Source: Pseudoips prasinana (Eukaryota > Arthropoda > Insecta > Lepidoptera > Nolidae). Taken from it: DNA of 64,000 nucleotides. The notes below the pieces were generated by a model, which ran no database searches, was not told where the DNA came from, and worked only from the letters and a program-made list of their open reading frames with translations. Below are positions 1-9,603 of this stretch, in pieces. The translations under genes were made by a program, and so were the position numbers. The DNA lies in contig OX621244.1 of assembly GCA_951640165.1 (NCBI GenBank), positions 17,874,001 through 17,938,000 of the forward strand. Reading direction: 5' to 3'. Each line of letters begins with the position of its first letter. Within the stretch, counting starts at the first letter, position 1.

Positions 1-96
1 CACATGGCTTCACCTATTCATGCACACATAATATATGTATTTATCTGCACTCACATATCCACACCCCACACATGCACACTCACGCACACACACAAA

Positions 97-97
<1 letters not shown>

Positions 98-185
<88 letters not shown>
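98..185. repeat. CT/CA dinucleotide microsatellite
   Basis: A (CT)n run of about seven units passes directly into an uninterrupted (CA)n run of roughly 37 units. The open readings across it (poly-Thr-His) are artefacts of the repeat. It is a simple-sequence locus and likely length-polymorphic. Confidence 0.97.
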
Positions 186-188
<3 letters not shown>

Positions 189-289
189 CAGACTAGTACA
201 AACAATGATCTATACAGTACTCAGAATTTAGATGTAATGTACCACTTAATTTTAATTATTTAATTCTGTAACCTGAAGCATGAAAGAAG

Positions 290-432
290 CACTTTTTATT
301 GTAAAACAATCCTCGACGGACGAGACTGGATCCTGCAACACAGGGTATCCTAGTGCGGGTTCCAGTGTCACCTTAAATATCTAAGTGCAACCATTTAAGA
401 AACAATAAATTTTATTTTATTTTTATTTTATT
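290..432 (+). repeat. Probable LINE 3' end with (TTTTA)n tail
   Basis: A non-coding stretch ends in an AATAAA-like signal followed by TTTTA repeats, the usual look of a LINE 3' terminus in this kind of genome. No coding remnant is visible upstream. It abuts the Helitron-like element that follows. Assignment rests on the tail structure only. Confidence 0.4.
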
Positions 433-1909
433 TCTATACTAATATTATAAAGAGGTAAAGTTTGTGAGTTTGTGACGTTGTAAGCGGTAATCTCTGGATC
501 TACTGAACCGATTTGTAAGCATCTTTCAATTACATGATGTCATCACAGTTCTATACCGCCTAGCTAATATCAATATCGTATACTATGTGTTTACATCCAA
601 CTAGCCACTCCTCGGCTGTACGGATACAAAAGGTGCGATATACCATTTGTTACCGTATTACCTGAGGTTGCAACGGATTATGAACTCTGTCGCTAGTACA
701 TTAAGATCGTACGTAAATTTTATTCGGTAGTGAGAATCTTACCTTGCCGTAACACAGTTTCGACTAACACGGGAGGTAAAGAAATTTTACGGATTACCGA
801 CATTAGTACTGTACTAAAACATTAGTTTATAAACTTTAAATAATAACTGTGCTTATGTGATAGTACGTTAGTATTAGTTTAGTTTGTTTGTGATATAACA
901 ACGAACTCATCTTACATTCCGTACTATATAATTAGATTAGATAATTAGAATATACCAAAGAAACGGTTCCAGGTGATATTGTTTAATAATTTACGAGCTA
1001 ATAAGTAAAAAGTATATGATAGATAATAGATAATATATTTTGTAAACAACGATTAACTGCTTCTTATACTCAGTCTAAATTGAGCAACACTTTTTGGATA
1101 TTACCGCATACTGTAATAATACTTATTCAGGAAGTTAAAACAATGGTCAAAACTAATACAAACGGCATGTCCTTCTGACTATAAGCCTAAATCTGGCACA
1201 GCTGTTCTGTTACACTTTGATGAACCAACTTTACTTTATTTTTGTTATTTCTTTACAGTTCTACCACGCGATATTGCACTAACGTTTGTGCTCGTAAAAT
1301 TATACGCAAGCCGTTCTGTACTTTATTAATTTCGTGTTTAAGTTCAAATTATGTTGGCGTATTTTGTTCTATTTTTCAAAGACTGGTCAGACGGTGTTGT
1401 GCAATTACAGAATTTGTTTATGTCCTGCCATGCATTGGTCCGCTTGGAGGTAGTGTTATCTATTTTATTATAAGTGAAGTAATGCTCGTTTATTATAGTT
1501 TACATTCTTACTCTTACACATAATAATGGTTTTAGATTTATTACTAGATACGAGTCTGTTAATATATAATCTTATCTTAAGTTATTTTACGGGTTATAAG
1601 GTTTATAAGATGTATTGTACTTAAGACTGTATGTAGTATAGTTTCTTAAATTAAATAAATAAAAATAAATAAAAAATAAATAAATAACTGAACAACGCCT
1701 TTACCGATTTGGCTAATTTTGGTCTTGAATTATTCGTGGAAGTCCAGGGAAGGTTTGCACGTAGAGAAAATTAAAAAAAAGTCTTGAAAAAGTGTAAAAT
1801 CAACATCTTTTAGCAATTTAAAATATTTTTTTGTTTGAATAAATGAACCTAATAATCATTTTTTTATTACTATGCCTTATACGTAGCGAAGCACGTACCG
1901 GGCCGCTAG
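433..1909 (+). mobile_element. Helitron-like element (lepidopteran CTAG-ended family), long copy
   Basis: The left end reads TCTATACTAATATTATAAAG and the right end runs through a GC-rich 'acgtaccgggccgctag' segment to CTAG followed by T, as expected for Helitrons (5' TC, 3' CTRR, insertion next to T). Inner ends also match what I know of lepidopteran copies (a 'ctactgaaccgatt' box near the start, 'tattcgtggaagtccaggg' near the end). The middle (about 900-1690) has no recognisable coding content and may include other inserts. The base before TC is T rather than the expected A. No Rep/helicase ORF, so non-autonomous. Confidence 0.6.
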
Positions 1910-1984
1910 TTGTTTCATATAATCTCGAATTAAATACCTACATACTTCGTTTGCAGTTTTGCTCTTTATTATAATAATAATAAA

Positions 1985-2090
1985 TAACTTGCGACAACTA
2001 TAACCGTCATCTGATCCCAAACTATGCAGAGTCTGTGCTATGGCAACCAGACAACTGATTCTTATATATTTCTAAATACATACATATTAA
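1985..2090 (-). repeat. Fragment of a tRNA-like SINE family (second copy near 53.65 kb)
   Basis: The segment with 'catctgatcc.aaact' and 'gcaaccagacaactgat' is closely repeated at about 53650-53735. The other copy extends into a tRNA-like head with a B-box on the minus strand; here that head is absent and a Helitron-like element begins at 2094. The shared words are seen directly; calling it a SINE comes from the better copy. Confidence 0.5.
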
Positions 2091-2093
2091 AGA

Positions 2094-2414
2094 CTAGCTG
2101 TGCCCGCGACTTCGTTCGCGTGTTAATTAGTTTATTTTGATATTATTTTTGTTTTTTTCCAAAATAAATGATTTTTTCTAAAATAAAAGTAGCCTAAGTT
2201 ACTCCTTATTACATCAGCTACCTGCCAATAAAAGTCCCGTCAAAATCGGTTCAGCCATTTCAGAGATTACTCGGAACAAACAGACAGACAGATAGACAAA
2301 AATTGTAAAAAAAAATATTTTGGTGTAGGTACCGTATATATTCATATTTATGTAGAAAAAAACGGTTATTTCAATATTACAAACAGACACTCCAATTTTA
2401 TTTATTTGTATAGA
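2094..2414 (-). mobile_element. Helitron-like element, complete short copy, minus strand
   Basis: Read on the minus strand it starts TCTATACAAATAAATAAAA and ends with a GC-rich 'cgcgaacgaagtcgcgggcacag' type terminus and CTAG. The flanks on that strand are A before TC and T after CTAG, the exact A/T insertion pattern of Helitrons. It is 321 bp with no coding capacity, so any movement would depend on an autonomous Rep/helicase element elsewhere. Confidence 0.75.
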
Positions 2415-2743
2415 TCAAGGAGTCTCGCCGATTCGTGTTGTTCTGAGTCTAGATGTAATTTGTGTCCGTCTATTTATTTAATTTTTATTTTTATTTATTT
2501 AGGAAACAAACAGTCGTTTGCAAAAAAATGTATACGAAACTTAATTTCTAATTGACCTAAAGTTCCATTATCTTAATAACTAACATTATGTTCCTAGTTA
2601 ACTTTGAGAACACTGAGCAACAAAAAATATATAACTTATTTATTACTTCATATTATACATATATGTACTTCTGTAGGTGGCTGAGTATTTCATTAAGTGC
2701 TATTTCAGTTCAACTAATGGAACCAAGTGGTATTTTTCCACAA

Positions 2744-2968
2744 TTATCTTCTAACAATTTTCATCGTACAAATTGTAAAATAAATAATAATTACATCATC
2801 ATCGGCAAAGTGAAGGTCAGCAATGTACTCGCCGCTTACATTGATGCCAAAGCCTTTACAGTCCAAAAGTTTGAAGCAATTTCCAATAAAGTGGTGAATA
2901 GGGAACCCATAAATGTATAGCTTTCGAGTTTTGTTCCTGGAGTCGGATTGATACAGTAGCGTTCTCAT
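2744..2968 (-). pseudogene. RTE-clade LINE reverse transcriptase fragment
   Basis: The 74-residue minus-strand reading contains KGFGINVSGEYIADLHFADD, which fits the RTE-type palm region (GIN.xGEYL..LRFADD) carrying the two catalytic Asp of the FADD box. Upstream residues (FKLLD) fit the same region. Downstream on the minus strand the frame is lost quickly. It is a short decayed piece of a polymerase, not a gene. Clade assignment is from the GIN..GE..LHFADD signature. Confidence 0.65.
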
Positions 2969-3169
2969 AAAAACCCTTGAACACTTAGATATACCTTAGT
3001 CGATTTGGCACCTTTGGAACGCCTAGCACGCCCCAGGTTGTGATCGAATAACTTTCTCATGTATAACTTGCCGCAGCGTATGTATGTGATCTGGGTCTTG
3101 GCTCACATATAATCTTATTCATATTTTTTAATACTTAATTGTGTTCTTAATTATCACTCTTAATTATGT

Positions 3170-3237
3170 CCGTATGTACGTACGGCGAGTAAGTCATAAA
3201 AGGAGTTATATTGTACCTACGTATAAATTTCAAGTAA
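3170..3237 (+). repeat. Dispersed repeat, inverted partner of 5664-5750
   Basis: Contains 'tgtacgtacggc', 'aagtcataaaaggagttat' and 'gtacctacg'. The reverse complement of this block occurs at 5664-5750 with an extra A/T-rich insertion between the first two words. Probably the end of an interspersed element; no coding content. Confidence 0.65.
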
Positions 3238-3239
3238 TA

Positions 3240-4860
3240 AGACTATAACATTGCTTAATATATATTCAATATATTATTTTGGCGACTTACGTGTGGTCCC
3301 ATGAATTCCGGCCTCCTGTTCCAAATTTCCCCACTCTCAGTTCATTAAATAATCAGCTTTACTAAATAAATACGAGATTTTGCCAACAGTGTCACATTGC
3401 CCACATGAATATTCCAGGAAGATTTTTTACGGGATTTTTTCTTTCGTTACAAATTTTAAATACATTCTATCAATAGTAGTGGCCTGAACGGATAAAAGGT
3501 TTTTATTTAATTGAAGTGGGGCACAGCGTTCTTTCACTTTATTTGCAGCTAAACTAAGAAAATTGGAGATACAGCCTTAGTTGAGCTGCCTATGCCCTGT
3601 ACACTCCAGGTATAAGTTAAGGTCGTAGCTGTGATTGAAGTCCCACAAACTTATCGGGAAACAGATGACGGCCTGCAACGAGTAAAGTTGTAATGTAAAG
3701 AAAGAATTATATAGTCTATGGGCACCGTGTATGGCCACGTCTCGCAATTAGAAAGACATACGACCTCTGACCTCCTCACTAAAGATATCTAGGCTGTTAC
3801 TTATTATCTACAAAATACATAATATCTACCCCACGATATTATTTTTAAAGGTTACTTCTTAGTTGTTTTTAAACAAGATTTTTACAAATTAACCAGATCC
3901 TAAGAACTGAGAATTATAATATTGAATAATGTTCAGTTCTTTTGGTTAATGTTAAAGGGGCGTTGTGTTTGCTTCGTAAATATTAAAATCATATACCGCC
4001 CTCGCGCCCGTTAACGATATTAATATAGAGTTTATGTCGTACTTGCTTGTACTAAAATTCGTCAGTTATATTTAAGGCAGCTTATTAAATTAAACTCATC
4101 ATACTGTTCGCTTAATTAATTCATATAATATACCTGTAAATACACCTCCAGAATATATTTGTTACTCGTGTGTTAGACGGCCTAGCTAGCTTATACATCC
4201 TTTTGCAAAAATAAAGAGCAAGCAAAGAGCCAATTTTACTGTTATTAGTACCTATTTATTTTCATTATTTTTAAGTTATCTTACCGTACGAATTTTGGAA
4301 ATTAATAAGTCAGAAATAGTTTTCGTTAGTGTCGTAGTAACATCACCATTAAAATGAGAAAAATATCAAGTTCAGTGTTTGTATAAAAAAAAAATAAGTG
4401 GAAATAAAAGGACTGTATTCCCTCTTACTGAAATTACAGTCTGGGTTTATCTGGGCAGCACATCTCGAATGGTTTCTTTCTGAATCCGTTTCGCGTTAAT
4501 CACTTTATTTAGCTCTATGATGGGCTCGCACTCGTCTCTTCAAAGATCCCAGACATCATTGAACGACGAATTCCTTCCAGTAACATATAAAATGCCTCCG
4601 CTTCACCAAACCAAATGATTGGCGAGGTTAAGAAACTAGGCTCGCGGTCATTTCATAGATGGGTAATCGCCACAATGATATAAAAAAAATTCCTAATCGT
4701 TCACTATATATAAAACAATGAATGCTTAAATCAAAAGAAACTCAAAATATACCACATATTCTTTTGATTTGAATATATTTATAGCTTTTTCTATGATGGT
4801 TGCACGAATCACACCGGTCATATAAATTTATAATATTCCTTTTTACATACATTCAATGAT
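3240..4860. other. No gene recognised (AT-rich intergenic)
   Basis: About 1.6 kb without a supportable gene. No TIRs, LINE motifs or tRNA-like boxes were recognised. Moderately GC-richer patches near 3.5-3.75 kb and 4.43-4.65 kb have no long open frame. Confidence 0.5.
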
Positions 4861-5443
4861 ATGGAATTTGTAAACTTTCTTATTGTTCGTATAGCTGTTT
4901 GTTTAATTTTCTATTTGTTGTTTAAATACAGTATGTCAAGAAGAATACAGTTACTCAGTGAATTTAAGATAAAGTCACCCCACTTGCTTGGTAAACTACG
5001 CCTACCTCAAATTAAACTAGAGCTATTTAAACGAAATGTCAATTGTATGTGCATAAGAATATATAATAAACTACCTGATAATCTAATTAATTTACCAATG
5101 TTATTATTCAAAAAATATATATATCGGCTACTATTAAATAAATGTTATTATAATATCAGAAACTTCTTTGACGATAGAATAGAAACTTGACATTTTTTTA
5201 TTACAAATGGACGTATTTTTATTATTACTATTTTTGATCATTATTATTATTCTATTGTACATCATTTACATATTTATATTATCTATTTGACATTGTAAAC
5301 AATTTATTTTATAAAAAAAAAATCTGAATAATGTATTTGCACGCCATTAGTGGCAGGATATGCGGAATCTTATTATGTAAAATCTTTTGTACCATATTCT
5401 GGCAAATAAATAATTTGATTGATTGATTGATTAAATCGATTGT
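4861..5443 (+). pseudogene. Jockey/CR1-like LINE: pol C-terminus plus 3' tail
   Basis: The 109-residue reading ends with IRIYNKLPDNLINLP followed by FKKYIYRLLL and YYNIRNFFDD. This matches the typical C-terminal end of Jockey/CR1-type pol proteins (xxYNxLPxxIxxLxxxxFKxxxxxxLxxxxYYxxxDFxxD), the region after the RT. A ~230 bp 3' UTR follows and ends in (TTGA)n at about 5416-5433. The N-terminal residues before about 30 do not match and are probably unrelated. The same C-terminal signature occurs in the LINE at 22 kb. A 5'-truncated, inactive copy. Confidence 0.65.
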
Positions 5444-5663
5444 CTCATGCTTGGGGTGATTTATTGGAATATAATGTAGTTTAAAAATAGTTTGTGGCTC
5501 CTGACCAAAAAGATAGAGCCAAAAAGATAGTGTCAGAGAATCTCAGAAAAAAAAAGTAAATAGTTACGGAGCAAATACTTGAAAACTCAAATGCTAAAAC
5601 GATAGTTTTTTGGCCTTTAAATACGGAATATTCTAGTGGCCTTGATTGTTTCTTCTACTTAAC

Positions 5664-5750
5664 ACTTGAAATATATTCGTAGGTACAGAATAACTCCTTT
5701 TATGACTTATTTGCCGTAAATAAATAAATACTTGCCGTACGTACATACAG
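5664..5750 (-). repeat. Dispersed repeat, inverted partner of 3170-3237
   Basis: Reverse complement reads 'tgtacgtacggca...aagtcataaaaggagttat.ctgtacctacg', matching the 3170 copy except for an extra TTTATTTA stretch. The two copies lie about 2.4 kb apart in opposite orientation and could pair as a long-range inverted repeat. Confidence 0.65.
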
Positions 5751-5759
5751 TATTTTAAA

Positions 5760-6600
5760 ATATACTTCAAAGTAAAACTAACTAATATTTAAAATGTTAA
5801 GTCCAAGAATACCAAACCTTTATTTTATATTATTCTGATTAATCAAATTTAGAGAAATCGCTCATCGCTTATGTATAGAAAATTTTACTTAAATAACAAT
5901 TTAAAAGAACGAACATTTAAAATTTAATGATTATCAAAAAACACATTGGTAAAATGAGATAAGCGCTACCCAATCCCATTAATTTTTAACTGGTATTAAA
6001 CCTTTGTAGGTTATAGTAAAATAAAGCATTCATACGGTGTTGTGGTGGCTAAAAGGCACAAGCAATTGGATGGAGCCTCCGTTTAATTGCCTGCGTACTG
6101 TAACATGCAATCAGAGTTCGCGTATTCATTACACCTGCGTAGGACGTAAATGTGAGGGTATGTTATATGGGTCTGTATATTCCACATTATTTCACATTTA
6201 TCTGGCGTTGTTTGGCGAGCCAGTCTGAAATATATTCCAATTCAATTAAAATTATTCGACTTATATGACGGCAGGTTGTTTATACGTTAATTAAATTTTT
6301 TACAGACTTTATAAATCCTGTAGACAAATCCCTTGTTAGGAGGTGAGTATAAAAGTATAAAACCAGTAATGTATTATTGGTTTATTTAGGTTAAACCTAA
6401 AATCAAAAAGTATCTTAACTTAAATCAAACTCATAACAAAGTAAGCACAGCCACTACTAACTGTAATTGCATGCTTAGATTAGAAAAACTTTGCCGTAAA
6501 CTACTTTGTCCTTTGTTTATTTAATTTTAACAATTTTGCAAACAAAATATATGTTTACTTTGTAAGCGTGTGAGCACCGGCAATCTGATTTCACAACAAT
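5760..6600. other. No gene recognised
   Basis: AT-rich DNA. A 63-residue open reading at 6037-6228 (start MLWWLKGTSNWMEPP) resembles no family I know; it sits in a locally GC-richer 200 bp patch and might be an exon or element relic. Nothing else can be supported. Confidence 0.4.
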
Positions 6601-6603
6601 AAC

Positions 6604-6645
6604 AAAAGCTCTCATAATAAATTATTATTTATTATGAGAGCTTTT
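6604..6645. repeat. Perfect 19-bp hairpin with 4-nt loop
   Basis: Left arm 6604-6622 (AAAAGCTCTCATAATAAAT) and right arm 6627-6645 are exact reverse complements separated by TATT. On the + strand the right arm ends in a short T run but nothing else suggests a transcription terminator. One of many such perfect short hairpins in the window. Confidence 0.95.
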
Positions 6646-6894
6646 CTTATAATAGATACCCTATTTTTTCATTAGAGTATACCTGTGACGTACGAGTACA
6701 TATGATTATTTAATGTAAATTCAACACTCTCCAGTGTCAAAGTCAATTCATACTTTAAAAAAACAACCGGCCGAATACGAGCCGGACTCTATCATCGTGT
6801 CTTTTTAGACGTAGGTATATAAAAATGATGAAAAGCTGAACTGCATAACTAAGCGTGATTGTGAAGGTTTCTTAGATGATTTAAAAAAGCTTTG

Positions 6895-6998
6895 CCTGTA
6901 AGTAATAATTGCCATAATGTTCACGTGAACATCTAATAAGTGTATTTTTTGTCCACAAACTACGGAGTAGAAGTACAGGGATTAGGTGAGAGCAAATA
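6895..6998 (+). pseudogene. Left part of an older R1-like LINE (endonuclease region), split by the 6 kb insertion
   Basis: In the frame that continues across the target site into 13071 onward, this DNA gives a short TSNKCIFC-like reading comparable to the 'Y.SPN' segment of R1-type endonucleases, with in-frame stops. The following target sequence AGGTGAGAGCAAATA corresponds roughly to the 'GDxNA' part. Evidence is weak on this side and stronger on the right half (13071-15050). Confidence 0.35.
6984..6998 (+). repeat. Target-site duplication, left copy
   Basis: AGGTGAGAGCAAATA is repeated exactly at 13071-13085, immediately after the poly-A tail of the R1-type element. The first A could belong to the poly-A tail, so the certain duplication is 14 bp. 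Confidence 0.92.
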
Positions 6999-7401
6999 GG
7001 GGTGCTAGGTCGGAAAACCTCCTCGTGTGTCCGAGACTACCGGTCCCATATGAATATTTATATTCGGTGGGAACGGAAGTTTCTGGAACGGTGTACCCTG
7101 GGCGTGGGCGCTGGTTTTTTCCTATGCTTTCATGGGGAGAAACCACCGTCCATGGCAAATATTCCGACACCTCGCGCCTCTGTTGTCCCTTCTATACACT
7201 GGAGGGGACAGCGGAGGAGCGCAAGCCTAAGCTTCGCCGCACAGCGTTGGGCTTCAGCCGGGGTCGGATTGAACGCTCCGGCCATTCACGGCTGGAGCGT
7301 TTAGTCCGGTCACGAGTGCGGCAACCCTTAGCCCCTGAGCAATTACCCGGCGAAAGGGGGTACCGGGGGGTAAACCGGTTCCAAAGGGTAAAAAGGTAAA
7401 G

Positions 7402-9603
7402 ATGTCTTTTAGAAAAACATTACCCCAGGAGGGTACCGGCTCTGCCGGAGAATCCCTCCCGGGTCCTTTAGGGCCCGGCTGTCCCACCGTATCTGGGGGG
7501 GACACTACAGGACATGTCTCCGCGGAGGTCGCGGGTAGGGTGCTCACGCCCAGTTTTGTGCGCCCCAATAATGTAAGAAACGAAGGTGTATCGGACGGTG
7601 TTACAGAAACTGCCGCCAAGAAGAGCGTCAGGAGAACCACGAGGTCATGTACCCGCCCGGCCACACCTGTTCCTGGGACATCCCAGGGCACCGCGGACGT
7701 GGAGAGCGAAAGCTCCCTAAGGTCCGCGGTGTCCATGGAGTCCCTGGATAGCCTAGAAAACCGAAAGCGAGGTCGTCTTCGTACCGCAGAGGATGCGCAG
7801 CGGGTTGTGAAACCCAGGCTGTGCATAGAAGACGACGACAACAATGAGGCGGACTTGGCCTTTGTACAGGACCCCTCTCAGGGCCCAGTAGATAGCAAGG
7901 TCAAAAGCCGACTGCCCCGGGTCGAAGACATGGCTGAGGAGTTTCGTCAGCAGCCGACAGCCGACCTGGGCGCAGTCATACAAGAGTCGTTGGCGACGGT
8001 GGAGAAGGTTGCGGACAAATCAAAGCGTCTGAAGGGCGACTTTGTCCGTGCCCTCCGCCTGGCGGCCCGCAAAGCTCAGGCAGCTGCCACCGAGCTACAC
8101 GGGAGGACCGGTGGGAATAGGTTGGAGCTGGAGAACCAGCAACTCCGTTCCCAGTTGGCCTCCTTGGAGTCGCGTATGGCCGCCATGTCCGCTGAGCTGG
8201 CGGAACTTCGTCGGCTTGAGATCGGGACTTTCCCACCCCTGCCGTCCCAGCCACCGTCGCAGCCGCCATCTCGGCCGCCGTCTCAGCCGCCGTCGTCAAA
8301 ATCATTGCCACCAGGGACATCTGATAGACGCCAGCCAGAGTCGCCTCTATTCCCACCTACACAGGGGAGCAGTTCTGGCACTCCTCCCTCAGCTCCGACC
8401 CGGGAAGATCCTGTGACGCCAGAAAAAAGGTTTGCGGCCCTTTTGGACCAACGTTTGGTCCAGATGCGCCGCGACTTGATAGCGGAAATCTTCCCGGGGA
8501 GGGCCATCCGCCCGCCACTCGCACGGAGCGCAGAGCCGCCCCTAGTGACTCCATCCGTGGGGTCCGTGGCGGGTGGAAAGCGGGGTAGTCGGCGACAGCG
8601 GCGCCGGGCTGCAGCTGCGGACGCCGCTGCCGCTAGGGCTGCCACGGCGTCGGTTCCCGCAGCGCCTTCACCACCTGCCGAAGGCACCTGGGCTCAGGTG
8701 GTTGGCCGAAAGGCTAGAGCCAAGGCTGCACGGCAGAGTCGGCCGCCACCACCTCCGCCTCTTAAGAGGCCGGTCGCACTGCCGCGACCTCCTTCGTCCG
8801 CGGCAGTGACGATCAATTTGCTGCCGACCTCCACCGCCACCATGGCCGAGGTCATGATGATGGCGAGGACCAAGGTCCAGTTGAAGGACCTTGGTCTAGA
8901 GGCGGGCCTCCGCCCTAAGAGGGCCTTGACCGGGGGTCTCATTTTGAGGATCCCTGGTCCAGAGGGCTCCGTAAAAGCGGAGGCCCTGACCACTCGACTA
9001 AGGGAAGCCTTAGCCGAGACGGGTGCAGTGGTGGCGTGCCCTGTGGCGATGGGAGAGCTCCGGGTTCTAGACCTGGACGACTCCGTGAACCCCACCGAGG
9101 TGGCAGAAGCCTTGGCTACGACGGGAGGATGTGCCGTCGCCGACATAAAGGTAGGCGAAATTCGGTTCTCCCCGTCCGGCTTGGGTTCGGTGTGGGTTCG
9201 GTGCCCGCTAGTGACCGCCCGCAAATTAGCGGCAATCGGTCGAATACTAGTGGGCTGGATGTCCGTCCGGGTGGAAGCCCTTCCACCTAGAGCTCTCCAG
9301 TGTTTCCGCTGCCTGGAGAAGGGCCATGTCAGGGCTCGGTGCACGGGATGTGACCGGAGCGCGTCGTGCTTCGTCTGTGGCCAACACGGCCACAAGGCGA
9401 AAGAATGCACGGCGCGTGCGCCCCACTGTATTGTGTGTGCCGACCTTGGCAGGCCGGCTGGTCACCGGCTAGGTAGCGGTAGGTGCACGCCGCCAAAGGT
9501 TAGGAGCAGAGGAGTTGGACGTCCTGCCACGTCCGCTCCAACAGCAACGTCGCGGTCTACTGAACCGGGCTCTGGCCCCGTTGGGGTGTCAATGGAGGTT
9601 TAA
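7402..9603 (+). CDS. R1-type ORF1, gag-like RNA-binding protein
   Basis: 733 residues. ORF1 proteins of this clade package the element RNA into a ribonucleoprotein. Visible features: low-complexity acidic/Ser-rich N-terminus; a Leu/Glu-rich stretch about 239-275 likely to form a coiled coil; a Pro-Ser-Gln repeat tract about 277-300; an Ala/Arg-rich basic region about 390-440; a conserved-looking globular part about 470-630; then three zinc knuckles: CFRCLEKGHVRARC from 634, CFVCGQHGHKAKEC from 656 (both CX2CX4HX4C) and a degenerate third from 676 (CX2CX8HX6C). ATG at 7402 follows an A/G-rich leader; there is no frameshift in the ORF. It ends with TAA at 9601-9603, in the same frame as ORF2. 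GC content is far above the surroundings. Confidence 0.9.
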   Translation: MSFRKTLPQEGTGSAGESLPGPLGPGCPTVSGGDTTGHVSAEVAGRVLTPSFVRPNNVRNEGVSDGVTETAAKKSVRRTTRSCTRPATPVPGTSQGTADVESESSLRSAVSMESLDSLENRKRGRLRTAEDAQRVVKPRLCIEDDDNNEADLAFVQDPSQGPVDSKVKSRLPRVEDMAEEFRQQPTADLGAVIQESLATVEKVADKSKRLKGDFVRALRLAARKAQAAATELHGRTGGNRLELENQQLRSQLASLESRMAAMSAELAELRRLEIGTFPPLPSQPPSQPPSRPPSQPPSSKSLPPGTSDRRQPESPLFPPTQGSSSGTPPSAPTREDPVTPEKRFAALLDQRLVQMRRDLIAEIFPGRAIRPPLARSAEPPLVTPSVGSVAGGKRGSRRQRRRAAAADAAAARAATASVPAAPSPPAEGTWAQVVGRKARAKAARQSRPPPPPPLKRPVALPRPPSSAAVTINLLPTSTATMAEVMMMARTKVQLKDLGLEAGLRPKRALTGGLILRIPGPEGSVKAEALTTRLREALAETGAVVACPVAMGELRVLDLDDSVNPTEVAEALATTGGCAVADIKVGEIRFSPSGLGSVWVRCPLVTARKLAAIGRILVGWMSVRVEALPPRALQCFRCLEKGHVRARCTGCDRSASCFVCGQHGHKAKECTARAPHCIVCADLGRPAGHRLGSGRCTPPKVRSRGVGRPATSAPTATSRSTEPGSGPVGVSMEV

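Noticed and set aside
4..263. ORFs rich in Thr-His through the CA repeat
   Set aside because: They are readings of a dinucleotide microsatellite.
2588..2920. 110-codon plus-strand ORF
   Set aside because: Antisense to the RTE RT fragment; no recognisable family.
6604..6645. Intrinsic bacterial-type terminator
   Set aside because: A stem followed by a short T run, but the context is a eukaryotic nuclear genome and the stem is AT-rich; treated as a palindrome.
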